From: Paucisalibacillus globulus
Lineage (GTDB): Bacteria > Bacillota > Bacilli > Bacillales > Amphibacillaceae
Assembly: GCF_900184735.1 (NCBI RefSeq)
Contig: NZ_LT855387.1
Span: forward strand, 181,099 to 245,098
Direction of reading: 5' to 3'
DNA: 64,000 bases
Made by a program: the position numbers and the translations under genes. The notes beneath the pieces were generated by a model that made no database searches, was not told the origin of the DNA, and worked only from the letters and a program-made list of their open reading frames with translations. Positions 15,388 through 24,683 of this stretch are shown here, in pieces; the first letter of the stretch is position 1; the number at the start of each line of letters is the position of its first letter.

Positions 15388-17538
15388 TTATTCATTATCT
15401 TGTTTTTCTTCCTCTTCCTCACCTTCTTTATTTTCCTCTGTAGATTCCCCTTTAGCTCTTTTTTCTTTAAGTGAGAAATAGGCATCAAATATTCTACGAG
15501 TTATATCATGGTTTATGGAAGAGGTTGAGTTTTGATTCAGGTTAGGAACAACAACAGATAATGCAATCTCCGGATTATCATAAGGTGCGTAGGCTACCAT
15601 GGTTAAATTAATCGTGTTAGCAACTAACTTACCATCTTTATAAATTTCATTCTCGGCAGTACCTGTTTTCCCAGCTGCATTAAAGTCAGTACCTTTAAAA
15701 TAATTATAGGCTGTTCCTCCCGGCGCTTGAAACACTTGACGGAATCCTTCCTGTACACGCTTTAGATTGGATTCGCTCATCTCAATTTTATTAAGAATTT
15801 TCGTATTCATGCTGCGATAGACTGTCCCAAGATTATCTATTTCTGGTGTTGGATTACGAACTTCCTTCAAGAAATGAGGCTGAAGTCGATATCCGCCATT
15901 GGCTATTGTAGAAACGTACTGGGCCATTTGCATAGCTGTATACGTATCATACTGACCGATTGCAAAGTCTTGAAATAGACCTGCTGCACCAGCAATATTG
16001 GTTGGTCCAACAAAACCTTTTTCCTCAAATGGATAGTCAACCTTAGTTAACGCTCCTAACCCAAATTGTCTAAAGTAATTACGCATTTTGGTATAAGCTA
16101 AAGGATTAAAAGTTACTGATTTACCATATTGATAATTATATTCTCCACCCATCTTCATCGCTATATGAAACATATATACGTTGGAAGAGCGTCTTAATGC
16201 ATCCAGATCATTTACATATCCTAGATTTGTCCATGAGGACTTGATTGGAGTTCCAGCAATTTTAACAGGCTTATCTTGTAATCCATCCCCAGGTGAAATA
16301 ACACCAGATTCATATCCTGCTAGAACAGTTGCACCTTTGACAATGGAACCCGGTCGATGAGCATCATATAATGTTTTATAAGCAGAATCCACGATTTTAT
16401 CTTTTTCTGCTGCTTCCGTTTCAGGATCATCATAGTAGCTCTGTCCGGATACTGCCAATAATTCTCCTGTATTTGGATCCATTACAACAGCCATTACATC
16501 GCGTAAATATCTTTCTTTTCCACCATTTTTTTTGAGTTCATCACGGAGTATTTCATCCACCATTTTTTGGAACTCCATATCAATAGTTAATACTAGATCT
16601 TTTCCACTCTCTCCCGAAACGATTACATCAGAATCTAGAATGACCCCAGATTTACTCATCGTGTACTCAACTTGTTCTTTACGACCTCGAAGTAAATCTT
16701 CATATTGTTGTTCAAGACCGCTAGTACCAACTCTGTCATTCCTGTTGTATCCCTTGGCTAAATAATAATCAATATTTTCAGCGGGTACACCTTCTTTTTC
16801 AGTTGTAATATTACCAATGATATTTTTTAAAGTTTCATCATTTGGAAATTCCCGAACCCAGTCTGTTGTAGCATTGATTCCTGGTAATTCAGACAAATGT
16901 TCCGCCACCCTTGCATATTCCTCAGGCGTTACATTCTCACTTTTAACGATTTGAGGTGTTAGAGCATAAGCTCGATCTAGTTCTTTCTTTATCAAGATAA
17001 TTTCTAAATCTTGCATAGTTAGATTCTCATATTCATTTACTGTTATTCGTTTTAAAATCGTTTTATATTGGTCTGCAGGTTTTAAATCTGCAGCTTCTTC
17101 TGGTGTTAATCTACTTTTGGCTTCCTCTTCATTTTCAAGGTACCAATACTCTTTTTTATCCCGATCCGTTATCCGATTGATTTGTTTTTCTCTTTCCTCT
17201 TTATCTGGATGAAACATATCAATAAATTGTGAAAGCTTCCTAGCAACTGCTATTCTATCCTGTGCCTGGACGCCTTTTGGTGGTGTATAAGTAATTGCAT
17301 ACATGGGTTTGTTTTTTGCAATCACATTATAGTTACGATCATATATTTCACCTCGAGGTACAGGAACTTTCGTCGTATCTTGTGTCGTTTTATCGATTTC
17401 CTCCTGAAAACTTTCCCCATTAAGGATTTGAACAACTCCTAGCTGCAGTATTAATACCGCAAACAAAATAAAAACGACAAAAAATAATATATTTAAACGA
17501 AAGGGAAGTTGTGCTTTCTTCTTTTTTTCTTTTTTCAT
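15388..17538 (-). CDS. pbpA: Penicillin-binding protein 2 (class B transpeptidase)
   Basis: About 716 residues. A short cytoplasmic start rich in lysine, one membrane helix (about 16-40), a dimerisation domain with the VPRGEIYDRN box, and a transpeptidase domain with SxxK in PGSIVKG, SxN in RSSNVYM and KTG in AGKTGTAEN. It cross-links peptidoglycan, most likely during rod elongation, as B. subtilis PBP2A does. The acidic C-terminal tail (Glu-rich) is lineage-specific. ATG 17538 follows GGGGGGAAG. Conserved neighbours are yqgE and sodA. Confidence 0.95.
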   Translation of the reverse strand: MKKEKKKKAQLPFRLNILFFVVFILFAVLILQLGVVQILNGESFQEEIDKTTQDTTKVPVPRGEIYDRNYNVIAKNKPMYAITYTPPKGVQAQDRIAVARKLSQFIDMFHPDKEEREKQINRITDRDKKEYWYLENEEEAKSRLTPEEAADLKPADQYKTILKRITVNEYENLTMQDLEIILIKKELDRAYALTPQIVKSENVTPEEYARVAEHLSELPGINATTDWVREFPNDETLKNIIGNITTEKEGVPAENIDYYLAKGYNRNDRVGTSGLEQQYEDLLRGRKEQVEYTMSKSGVILDSDVIVSGESGKDLVLTIDMEFQKMVDEILRDELKKNGGKERYLRDVMAVVMDPNTGELLAVSGQSYYDDPETEAAEKDKIVDSAYKTLYDAHRPGSIVKGATVLAGYESGVISPGDGLQDKPVKIAGTPIKSSWTNLGYVNDLDALRRSSNVYMFHIAMKMGGEYNYQYGKSVTFNPLAYTKMRNYFRQFGLGALTKVDYPFEEKGFVGPTNIAGAAGLFQDFAIGQYDTYTAMQMAQYVSTIANGGYRLQPHFLKEVRNPTPEIDNLGTVYRSMNTKILNKIEMSESNLKRVQEGFRQVFQAPGGTAYNYFKGTDFNAAGKTGTAENEIYKDGKLVANTINLTMVAYAPYDNPEIALSVVVPNLNQNSTSSINHDITRRIFDAYFSLKEKRAKGESTEENKEGEEEEEKQDNE

Positions 17539-17611
17539 GTTTCTTCCCCCCAATACATGTATGTTAATTAAAAATCTCTAACTTTCATTATATCATGTAT
17601 TGAATTAGATA

Positions 17612-18886
17612 TTAACGGTTTTTTTCGTCTGAAACCTGATCTTTAATCAATACTTCTTTTTTATTTGGTCCGGTTAAATAGATTTGACGAACAAAGAAGT
17701 AAACACCCAAATGCATAGCCCCAAATACAATGAGGAGTATAGGAATGATACTTTCCGTTTCCCAAAAAGTGATGCCTAATATAAAGAAGATAATGGATGT
17801 AACCCGTCCAATATTTAGAAACAATTCCCTCACGACTATATATTCAATTCTAAGTTCCGCTGCCTTCCATGCCTTACCAATTACATCGTATGTCATTGAA
17901 ATATAAGGTACATTCACAATAGGGTAGGCAATACCTATGATAATACCGTAGATAATCAACGTCAGATAGCTTGCATGAGAAATAATAATAAATAGGGAAA
18001 GATAAAGCATTAAACTACCAATTAAAATTGCTTTTTTACGTGTAGATGGTTTAATCAATTTTGTAGCCAGAAAGTAAAATACAAACGAAAAGCCTGAAAA
18101 ATATAAATTAAACATTCCAAGAGATAGTTCACTCTGCGTTACAATATATACCCATATTGTGATGACAAAAAGGAATATCCCCTCACGAAAACCTTGGAAT
18201 AGATGTGCATTTAAAATACGACTCCAGTTTTTATTTTTTTTTCTTTCCTGGACTATTCGTCTAAATAAATATACCCCTTCAGCAGGTCTTCTTTTCAAAA
18301 ACAGGCTACAAATAACTGCACAAATGAACAATATAAATGATACCGTGAATATCGTACTATATCCAATATTAGCTTCCATTTTAGATATAATAAACCCTGC
18401 AGAAAATGGTCCAATCATTCCACCAAATGACTGTAAAACTCCAAGGAAACCGTTGAAAAAGTCTCTCGTATCTGGTTCAGTTATTTCAAATGTTAGTACA
18501 TTAAATGCTAACCAATAGAATCCATAACCAATCCCCAAAAGACTACCTAATAATATATTGAAATAGGCTGCATTTTCTCCAATCATTAGTACCATTAAAA
18601 AAAATAGCGATAAAAATATGACTCCTAGTCTCAACACAATAACTCGGTCAACTTTTTTCGCAATCTTTCCAGCAATTATAAAGGTTACAGGTTGTAAAAT
18701 AAATATGGCTAAGTTGTAAAATGCTATCGTAAAGTAATTGCCATCAGCCTGCTTCCATAAATAAATATTGACAAATGTATTGGATAAATATATCCCTAAC
18801 GAATATAAACCACCAATTACTAACAATAAGATTAAATCTCTATTTATTTCTGTTTTACCAATTACCGTTTGTAAGGTTTTATGCAT
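17612..18886 (-). CDS. yqgE: MFS transporter (YqgE-like)
   Basis: 424 residues with about 12 membrane helices in the major facilitator pattern. It lacks a motif that would tell the substrate. The position between pbpA and sodA matches B. subtilis yqgE. The ATG has a GGGGCAATTC-type weak ribosome-binding site. It is probably an exporter of a small molecule, but this is only family knowledge. Confidence 0.85.
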   Translation of the reverse strand: MHKTLQTVIGKTEINRDLILLLVIGGLYSLGIYLSNTFVNIYLWKQADGNYFTIAFYNLAIFILQPVTFIIAGKIAKKVDRVIVLRLGVIFLSLFFLMVLMIGENAAYFNILLGSLLGIGYGFYWLAFNVLTFEITEPDTRDFFNGFLGVLQSFGGMIGPFSAGFIISKMEANIGYSTIFTVSFILFICAVICSLFLKRRPAEGVYLFRRIVQERKKNKNWSRILNAHLFQGFREGIFLFVITIWVYIVTQSELSLGMFNLYFSGFSFVFYFLATKLIKPSTRKKAILIGSLMLYLSLFIIISHASYLTLIIYGIIIGIAYPIVNVPYISMTYDVIGKAWKAAELRIEYIVVRELFLNIGRVTSIIFFILGITFWETESIIPILLIVFGAMHLGVYFFVRQIYLTGPNKKEVLIKDQVSDEKNR

Positions 18887-18945
18887 GTTGAATTGCCCCT
18901 TTTCTCTCTTTTCTTAGTGTAAGCAATTCAAACCGGAGATATACG

Positions 18946-19000
18946 AAAAGAAAAAAGAAGAGTGACCAATAGAGTTTATACTCATTCGGACACCCTTCTC
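18946..19000 (-). terminator. Terminator after sodA
   Basis: Stem AGAAGGGTG / CACTCTTCT with a long AT-rich loop and a T-rich tail on the minus strand. Confidence 0.7.
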
Positions 19001-19017
19001 TTACAGTTAGAGACTAT

Positions 19018-19626
19018 TTATTTAGCTTCACTTAAGTTTTTTGCTACTTCATCCCAATTAACAACATTCCAGAATGCTGAAATATAGTCAGGACGTCTAT
19101 TTTGGTAATTTAAGTAGTAAGCATGCTCCCAAACATCAAGTCCAAGTAAAGGAGTTTTACCTTCCATTAATGGAGTATCCTGGTTTGGAGTGCTTGTAAC
19201 TTCAAGTTCACCATTATTAAGAACTAACCAAGCCCAACCTGAACCAAAACGGCCAGCAGCAGCAGCAGCAAATTCTTCTTTAAATTTATCAAGACTACCA
19301 AATTTAGCGTTAATCTTTTCAGCTAGTTCACCAGTCGGTTCACCGCCGCCATTTGGGGAAAGAACTTTCCAGAAAAGACTATGGTTAGCATGGCCACCAC
19401 CATTATTACGTACTGCTGTACGAATATTCTCAGGTACTGCATCAAGATTACTTACTAGATCTTCAATAGACTTAGCTTGTAGATCTGCATTCCCTTCTAG
19501 CGCAGCATTTAATTTTGTAACATAAGTATTATGATGCTTTGTATGATGGATGTTCATTGTTTCTTTGTCGAAGTGTGGTTCTAATGCATCATATGCATAA
19601 GGTAATTCAGGTAATTGATATGCCAA
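19018..19626 (-). CDS. sodA: Superoxide dismutase, Mn/Fe family
   Basis: 202 residues. It dismutates superoxide to oxygen and peroxide in the cytoplasm. The metal ligands are the His in HHTKHHNTY, the His in [10 protein letters not shown], and Asp and His in DVWEHAYYL; the last motif is the Fe/Mn SOD signature. The residues around these ligands fit the manganese type. The start is TTG, with AAGGAGGAG about 8 bases upstream. It is a single-gene unit next to the tRNA cluster. Confidence 0.97.
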   Translation of the reverse strand: MAYQLPELPYAYDALEPHFDKETMNIHHTKHHNTYVTKLNAALEGNADLQAKSIEDLVSNLDAVPENIRTAVRNNGGGHANHSLFWKVLSPNGGGEPTGELAEKINAKFGSLDKFKEEFAAAAAGRFGSGWAWLVLNNGELEVTSTPNQDTPLMEGKTPLLGLDVWEHAYYLNYQNRRPDYISAFWNVVNWDEVAKNLSEAK

Positions 19627-19828
19627 AACGAACTCCTCCTTAAATTTTATACAAGGATATAATACCCTTTATTTGAAAGGTTATCACGCGTTACCATATC
19701 TTGCAAATTATTTGCCTAGATTACCCAATTAATTATGTAGGTGAAATATTAAAGAAGATATACATTTAGGTGAGCCGTCGGCATCGATTTTTAAGCAAAA
19801 TAAAAACAAGCCATAAGCTTGTATAAAG

Positions 19829-19904
<76 letters not shown>

Positions 19905-19970
19905 TTATGTTATAAAGTTAATTTATGAAGCAAAGCTCGTCGCTCTACTGGTTAAAGATGAAATTATGTA

Positions 19971-20063
19971 TGGAGGAGGTAGAGGGATTCGAACCCCCGC
20001 GCGGTTTGACCCGCCTGTCGGTTTTCAAGACCGATCCCTTCAGCCAGACTTGGGTATACCTCC
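19971..20063 (-). tRNA. tRNA-Ser (TGA)
   Basis: Class II tRNA of 93 nt with a long variable arm, acceptor GGAGGTA / TACCTCC, anticodon loop CTTGAAA, encoded CCA. Confidence 0.95.
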
Positions 20064-20074
20064 CGAGTTTTTTA

Positions 20075-20151
20075 TGGTGGACCCTGCAGGACTCGAACCT
20101 GCGACCGATCGGTTATGAGCCGATAGCTCTAACCAACTGAGCTAAGGGTCC
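20075..20151 (-). tRNA. tRNA with CAT anticodon, probably tRNA-Ile2
   Basis: 77 nt with acceptor GGACCCT, anticodon loop CTCATAA and encoded CCA. The anticodon CAT reads Met, or Ile AUA codons after lysidine modification by TilS. The C4-G69 and C5-G68 pairs favoured by TilS are present, and the sequence resembles Bacillus tRNA-Ile(CAU) more than elongator or initiator Met. Confidence 0.8.
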
Positions 20152-20166
20152 TTGTAATAAATAATA

Positions 20167-20243
20167 TGGGGCGATCGATGGGAATCGAACCCACGAATGC
20201 CGGAGCCACAATCCGGTGCGTTAACCCCTTCGCCACGACCGCC
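20167..20243 (-). tRNA. tRNA-His (GTG)
   Basis: Anticodon loop TTGTGGC, with the extra G at position -1 opposite C73 that marks tRNA-His, and encoded CCA. Confidence 0.95.
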
Positions 20244-20267
20244 ATGATGTAAATTAACTTAAGTAAA

Positions 20268-20344
20268 TGGTAGCGGCGGAGGGGATCGAACCCACGACCT
20301 CACGGGTATGAACCGTACGCTCTCGCCAGCTGAGCTACGCCGCC
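20268..20344 (-). tRNA. tRNA-Met (CAT), elongator
   Basis: 77 nt with acceptor GGCGGCG / CGCCGCT, anticodon loop TTCATAC, encoded CCA. It closely resembles Bacillus elongator tRNA-Met. Confidence 0.93.
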
Positions 20345-20352
20345 ATTTAATT

Positions 20353-20427
20353 TGGCTCCACAGGTAGGATTCGAACCTACGACCGATCGGTTAACAGCCG
20401 ATTGCTCTACCACTGAGCTACTGTGGA
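20353..20427 (-). tRNA. tRNA-Asn (GTT)
   Basis: 75 nt with acceptor TCCACAG / CTGTGGA, anticodon loop CTGTTAA, encoded CCA. First tRNA of the cluster, downstream of the promoter at 20481-20509. Confidence 0.95.
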
Positions 20428-20480
20428 ATAATGTTAATTAAGAATACTAGGTTACTACTTTTTTTAGTGGCACGAGATAT

Positions 20481-20509
20481 AATTTATCATATCTCAACAA
20501 GCTTGTCAA
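20481..20509 (-). promoter_or_regulatory. Sigma-A type promoter of the tRNA cluster
   Basis: TTGACA (20509-20504) and TAAATT (20486-20481) are separated by 17 bases on the minus strand, about 50 bases upstream of tRNA-Asn. The perfect -35 and the spacing fit strong transcription of stable RNA. Confidence 0.8.
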
Positions 20510-20699
20510 CTACTTTTTTAAGTGAAAATAAATATGTATTTGAAAACGACAATATTTACTATAACACCTTTACAATAATAATTCAATATAAAAATAGAAA
20601 AATATCTTACCATTTTTTTCTATATAGACTTATCAATTCTTCTTCATTTAATTGCAACCTAATTACCAACCATTTAACTATACCGATTTCGATAATTGC

Positions 20700-20816
20700 T
20701 ATTGATAGACAATGTGCAATAAAGACTTGATTGTGAACTTCATCCCTTACGGAAATACACTCCGCTTTTCACTTTACTGTTGAGGAATTGATAGTAGTTA
20801 CCACATAGCTTCTTCA
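20700..20816 (-). repeat. Decayed copy E4 of the dispersed element
   Basis: TTACGGAAATACACTCCGCTTTT (20747-20769 or so) matches the conserved inner block of E1, E2 and E3, and TTGATAGACAATG before it resembles the end of E2. A degenerate GTTACCACATAGCTTCT (about 20798-20815) looks like the terminal repeat. The GC-rich middle is missing, so this is a remnant. The rest of the 470-base gap between tRNA-Asn and the Na/Pi gene holds only the tRNA promoter and, at the end, a terminator. Confidence 0.6.
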
Positions 20817-20866
20817 ACTCTTTGAAGATTAACTTTACACACATTTTTTCAAGAAACAGACAAAAT

Positions 20867-20902
20867 AAAAAAATGGATTAGAAAAAATCTAATCCATTTT
20901 TC
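20867..20902 (-). terminator. Terminator after the Na/Pi cotransporter gene
   Basis: Perfect stem AAAAATGGATTAGA / TCTAATCCATTTTT with T run on the minus strand. Confidence 0.9.
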
Positions 20903-20904
20903 GA

Positions 20905-22533
20905 TTACTGATCGGCTAAAACAGACTCCGCAATATTCACTGCATGGTCGCCAATACGTTCAAGGTTTGAGATGATATCAACGAATACAATTCCAGCTGA
21001 TACACTACATTCCCCTTCATTCATTCGAATGATATGCTTTTTACGGTAATTACGTTCCATTTTGTCAATTTGGTCTTCTTTTTGCATAACAGCAAGCGCT
21101 TCTTCTCTATCTTCTTTATCAAGAGCATGAATGGCTTGTTTTACTGTAGACATCGTTAAATCGAACATATTATTTAAGTCTTCTTGAGCCTTATCCGTTA
21201 TGACTACTTTATTAGATATTTTATAATCAATTAATTCGATAATATTCTCGAAATGGTCACCAATTCTTTCAATATCACGAACAGAATCCATTAACAACGT
21301 ATGTTTTTCACTTTCAAATTCAGATAATGAACCACCAGATATATCAATTAAATAGTCAGTAATGCTCCGATCCAAACTGTTAAGTGCACCTTCTATTTGC
21401 ATGGCCAAATCAGAATGTTTGGTCTGGTTTGTGGTCAAATATAAATTAGTTTCCTCTAACCCCTGGTGTGCATATTCGCCCATTCGCACAATTTCAGCTT
21501 TTGCTTGGTCTAATGCTAATGCTGATGATTGTTGAATAAATATTGGATCTAAGTGTTGTGGTTTATATTCAATCGTTGTATCTTTACCAGGTACAATCTT
21601 TGTTACAATCCATGCTAATACAGCAATGAAAGGGAATTGAATGATTGTGTTCATAATATTAAAGCTTCCATGTGCAAACGCAATCGTCATTTCCTCATTC
21701 AACGAAAAGATATCTTGTAAGTAGATTACATATCTTTCAAATAACCCAAGTATGAGCATAAATATTACAGTACCAACAAGGTTAAAAATAACATGTACAC
21801 CCGCAGCTCGTCTTGCAGCCACCGAAGCACCTAGAGATGCAAGGACAGCTGTTATCGTTGTACCTATATTATCTCCGAACAATACTGGTAAAGCAGCATC
21901 TAGTCCAATGGCACCTTCTGAATATAATCCTTGTAAAATTCCAATGGTTGCACTAGAACTTTGAACAATTAAAGTAAATAATGTACCAATAACTACCCCT
22001 AAAACCTCATGTTCACTCATGCTAATCGTTAGATCTTGAAAAGCCTGTAAGGAACGTAAGGGTTTCATACCACTGCTCATTAATTCAAGTCCGAAGAATA
22101 ACGCCCCAAATCCGAACACTGCTTGTCCTACCGCAGTTACTTTTTGATGTTTAAAGAAGAAAATTAAAAAGGCTCCTACTGCAAGGATAGGTAACGCATA
22201 TTCACCAAGGTCAATACCTATAATAAACGCCGTTACCGTTGTACCTATATTGGCCCCCATGATAACACCTATAGCTTGTCTAAGCGTCATAAAACCTGCA
22301 TTAACAAGGCCTACGGTAAGTACCGTTGTTCCAGAACTACTTTGTATTAATACTGTTACAATTATACCAGCAAGTACCCCTAGAAATGGATTACTTGTAA
22401 AACGGTCTAATATATCTCTTAGACGATCTCCAGCAGATTTTTGTAACCCATCGCCCATAAATTTAATACCTAATAGAAATATACCTAAACCACCGATGAA
22501 TTCAAAAATCAATTTCTGTACATCTATTTCCAA
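20905..22533 (-). CDS. Na/Pi cotransporter with C-terminal PhoU-like domain
   Basis: 542 residues: a membrane part of two inverted halves, each with the hallmark QSSS motif (IQSSSGTT near 65 and VQSSSATIG near 190), then a cytoplasmic PhoU-like helical domain (from about 345) with the RDIERIGDHFENI and ISNLERIGDHAVNI motifs. It should couple phosphate entry to sodium. The fused PhoU-like domain suggests regulation by phosphate status. Start is TTG 22533 with GGGGAGAA upstream. A terminator follows. In B. subtilis the related yqeW lies near rpsU, not here. Confidence 0.92.
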   Translation of the reverse strand: MEIDVQKLIFEFIGGLGIFLLGIKFMGDGLQKSAGDRLRDILDRFTSNPFLGVLAGIIVTVLIQSSSGTTVLTVGLVNAGFMTLRQAIGVIMGANIGTTVTAFIIGIDLGEYALPILAVGAFLIFFFKHQKVTAVGQAVFGFGALFFGLELMSSGMKPLRSLQAFQDLTISMSEHEVLGVVIGTLFTLIVQSSSATIGILQGLYSEGAIGLDAALPVLFGDNIGTTITAVLASLGASVAARRAAGVHVIFNLVGTVIFMLILGLFERYVIYLQDIFSLNEEMTIAFAHGSFNIMNTIIQFPFIAVLAWIVTKIVPGKDTTIEYKPQHLDPIFIQQSSALALDQAKAEIVRMGEYAHQGLEETNLYLTTNQTKHSDLAMQIEGALNSLDRSITDYLIDISGGSLSEFESEKHTLLMDSVRDIERIGDHFENIIELIDYKISNKVVITDKAQEDLNNMFDLTMSTVKQAIHALDKEDREEALAVMQKEDQIDKMERNYRKKHIIRMNEGECSVSAGIVFVDIISNLERIGDHAVNIAESVLADQ

Positions 22534-22710
22534 TGGATATTCTCCCCTTTAAAAAAGTTGTCGTATGTATTCCCTTTTTAACACACCCTAACCATTATTG
22601 TAAAAAGTCCGCGATTTGTAAAGTAATTATGAAAAACTTTACAATAAATTTACATTAACTAGTTTGGAAGTTCGAAATCAATAACCTAATAAAAATAGTT
22701 TGCCTTAAGT

Positions 22711-22748
22711 CAAAAAAAAAATTCTTAGGAGATTACGCCTAAGAATTT
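22711..22748 (-). terminator. Terminator overlapping the end of the NfeD gene
   Basis: Stem AAATTCTTAGG / CCTAAGAATTT followed by a run of T on the minus strand; the stop codon of the gene is within the stem. Confidence 0.88.
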
Positions 22749-23374
22749 CTTTTGGGTTCAACAAGTATTTTAGTACCATCAACTTGCATAACCATTATTT
22801 CAGTTCCTTTTGGTATCCATTGTCCATTCGATACAGCACTATAGTCTCTAGAACCGATACGGATTGTACCAACCGGACGCATGTCATTTAATGTTATACC
22901 TTCTTGGTTTAGTAATGTTCGATACTCCTTATTAATGGAGTTATAGCCTGCTTCGCTTGTTAATTGATCTTTTAAGGTTATTTTATTCCACATATCTCTT
23001 CTTTTGAATACTTTTAAGAAAAATAGTGAGCCGCCTGCACCTAGTAAGACACCTAGAACAGCATATAATCCTGCCGCAAAATTCGGGGCTGGGAGTGCTA
23101 CTGAAGCTAACATGCTTGCAGTACCAATTACAGCCAAAGTCCCATCATTTAATACTTTACCATCAATAATAATTAAAAGAATCCCAATAAAATAAATGAT
23201 TAGCATAAGTATAAGAGAGTCTGTTTCCAAATATACTGAGAAATATACAGTAATAAATCCAATACCTAATAATGCAAATATACCACGCATATTTACTAGT
23301 ACTTCACCAAGTAAAAATAATGTACCTAATCCTGTAATAACTAAAGCAATCCATTCTTGAGAAAATATTTCCAT
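22739..23374 (-). CDS. NfeD family membrane protein
   Basis: 211 residues: four or five membrane helices (to about 125) and a C-terminal soluble domain with MRPVGTIRIGSRDYSAVS, the NfeD OB-fold signature. Such proteins usually pair with a flotillin or an SPFH protein and shape membrane domains. There is no flotillin next to it; floA lies at 47152 with a separate NfeD protein (YqeZ), so this copy may serve another partner. It is monocistronic with a terminator. Confidence 0.85.
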   Translation of the reverse strand: MEIFSQEWIALVITGLGTLFLLGEVLVNMRGIFALLGIGFITVYFSVYLETDSLILMLIIYFIGILLIIIDGKVLNDGTLAVIGTASMLASVALPAPNFAAGLYAVLGVLLGAGGSLFFLKVFKRRDMWNKITLKDQLTSEAGYNSINKEYRTLLNQEGITLNDMRPVGTIRIGSRDYSAVSNGQWIPKGTEIMVMQVDGTKILVEPKRNS

Positions 23375-23452
23375 ATTCTTCTCCCTCTCAATATGTTCTT
23401 TCTTTATATACGTATTATGATAATAATTGGTTTCAAATAAAGGAGTAATATG

Positions 23453-23773
23453 ATGAAAAAGACGATTATTAATATTTTCATTATACTATTATTAGTCAGT
23501 ATTTATAAAGATTTAACGCTTGGTACAGATATATCCCATAATATTAAAAGAGAGGATAACCCAACTGAAGGATTGGATAAACAGGCGTTTGATATATTGA
23601 AAGTAAAGATCGAAGCTGGGGATACTGTTTTAACCGTGATGGAGAAAATAAATCCGTCATTAAGTGATTTAAATATAGAACAAATTATGGAGGATTTCTC
23701 CTTGTTAAATCCAAATATTGACCCAAACCATTTGCAATCTAATCGATTTTATTTCTTCCCAAAATACAATTAA
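23453..23773 (+). CDS. Exported LysM-like small protein (YqfZ-like)
   Basis: 106 residues: an N-terminal signal or anchor helix (to about 20) and a C-terminal domain with VKIEAGDTVLTVMEKIN, which has the pattern of a LysM motif, ending in FYFFPKYN. LysM domains bind peptidoglycan. AGGAGT lies 7 bases before ATG 23453; ATG 23450 is possible. The context matches the yqfZ gene of B. subtilis, but ispG, its usual neighbour, is missing. Confidence 0.65.
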   Translation: MKKTIINIFIILLLVSIYKDLTLGTDISHNIKREDNPTEGLDKQAFDILKVKIEAGDTVLTVMEKINPSLSDLNIEQIMEDFSLLNPNIDPNHLQSNRFYFFPKYN

Positions 23774-23806
23774 AAAAGAGGCCAGGTAAAATCCTGGCCT
23801 CCTTCA
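23773..23806. terminator. Bidirectional terminator
   Basis: Stem GAGGCCAGG / CCTGGCCTC between converging genes, with A and T runs. Confidence 0.88.
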
Positions 23807-23807
23807 T

Positions 23808-24185
23808 TTAAACAAATGGCAATATAAATAGTGTAATCAAGATCGAAATTGCTCCAGCTGCTATAGCGATGTTACCAAGAGTATTGGCATGGCGATTTCT
23901 GGCTATGAATCCTACAATAATCCCCGCACCACCGAGAAGTATAGGCGCCCAGAAGAAAGATGCGATAGATAAAGCTAATGCAATCCATCCTATGGAAGTG
24001 TTCGCACGTTCTCCATCATCTTCAATTGTCACATTTCTCCTGTAATCATCTGCCGTTAACTCAGCTGCAGTTTCCTCATCACGGCTACTAAAGATACCAT
24101 CTGTGTGATGGGACATATAATAATCCTCTTCACCATGCTTTGGAGCTTTTTCAACATTATTATTTGTACGATTGTTATCGTCCAT
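23808..24185 (-). CDS. yqfX: Membrane protein with acidic N terminus (YqfX-like)
   Basis: 125 residues: a hydrophilic, acidic N-terminal half (to about 65) and two membrane helices rich in Gly/Ala (about 65-95 and 100-125). The layout and place match YqfX of B. subtilis. AGGAGGTCAATT precedes the ATG. The function is unknown; it converges on the yqfZ-like gene. Confidence 0.7.
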   Translation of the reverse strand: MDDNNRTNNNVEKAPKHGEEDYYMSHHTDGIFSSRDEETAAELTADDYRRNVTIEDDGERANTSIGWIALALSIASFFWAPILLGGAGIIVGFIARNRHANTLGNIAIAAGAISILITLFILPFV

Positions 24186-24351
24186 AATTGACCTCCTTCT
24201 AATATGATGAGGTGCATCTATAGTTTATGATTAATCGCAAATTCTATAATGTTACATTTTGCCATCCAATGAAATCAAGTACATTTTCAAGGAAACAAGT
24301 TGATAATAACCAAATGGAAGCATATAGTGAAAATCAAGAGGAGTTGTTGTT

Positions 24352-24636
24352 ATGTCAATATTTATTAAGCAAATGATTATTAATAAGATGAGACAAATTA
24401 CACCGGAAGATATATTAATTTATTCCCAAAAATACGGTTTTGTCATTAGTCAAGAACAAGCAATTGAAATATCAAATTATGTTCGTAGAAAGAAACTGAA
24501 TCCTTTCGACAAAAGAGAACGGGAAAAAATGTTAAGGGATTTAAGTGAGATAACTGATCGAAACACTGCAATAAAAGCAAATAAACTATTTTATGAACTC
24601 ATTAAATCGTATGGATTAGAACATCTGTTCAATTAA
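24352..24636 (+). CDS. yqfT: DUF2624 family protein (YqfT-like)
   Basis: 94 residues, helical and charged (FDKREREKMLRDLSEITDR in the middle), without membrane segments. It matches the short YqfT/DUF2624 family that lies beside nfo in Bacillus. GAGGAG precedes the ATG. It ends at a terminator shared with nfo. Function unknown. Confidence 0.75.
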   Translation: MSIFIKQMIINKMRQITPEDILIYSQKYGFVISQEQAIEISNYVRRKKLNPFDKREREKMLRDLSEITDRNTAIKANKLFYELIKSYGLEHLFN

Positions 24637-24669
24637 AAAGCTACCTCGAATTATCGAGGTAGCTTTTTA
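24634..24669. terminator. Bidirectional terminator between yqfT and nfo
   Basis: Perfect stem AAAAAGCTACCTCGA / TCGAGGTAGCTTTTT. Confidence 0.93.
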
Positions 24670-24683
24670 AATGCAATAACACG

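Noticed and set aside
19925-20140. A 71-codon plus-strand frame with WTLQDSNLRPIGYEP
   Set aside because: It is the antisense of the tRNA-Ser and CAT tRNA genes; such frames are a known source of false proteins in databases.
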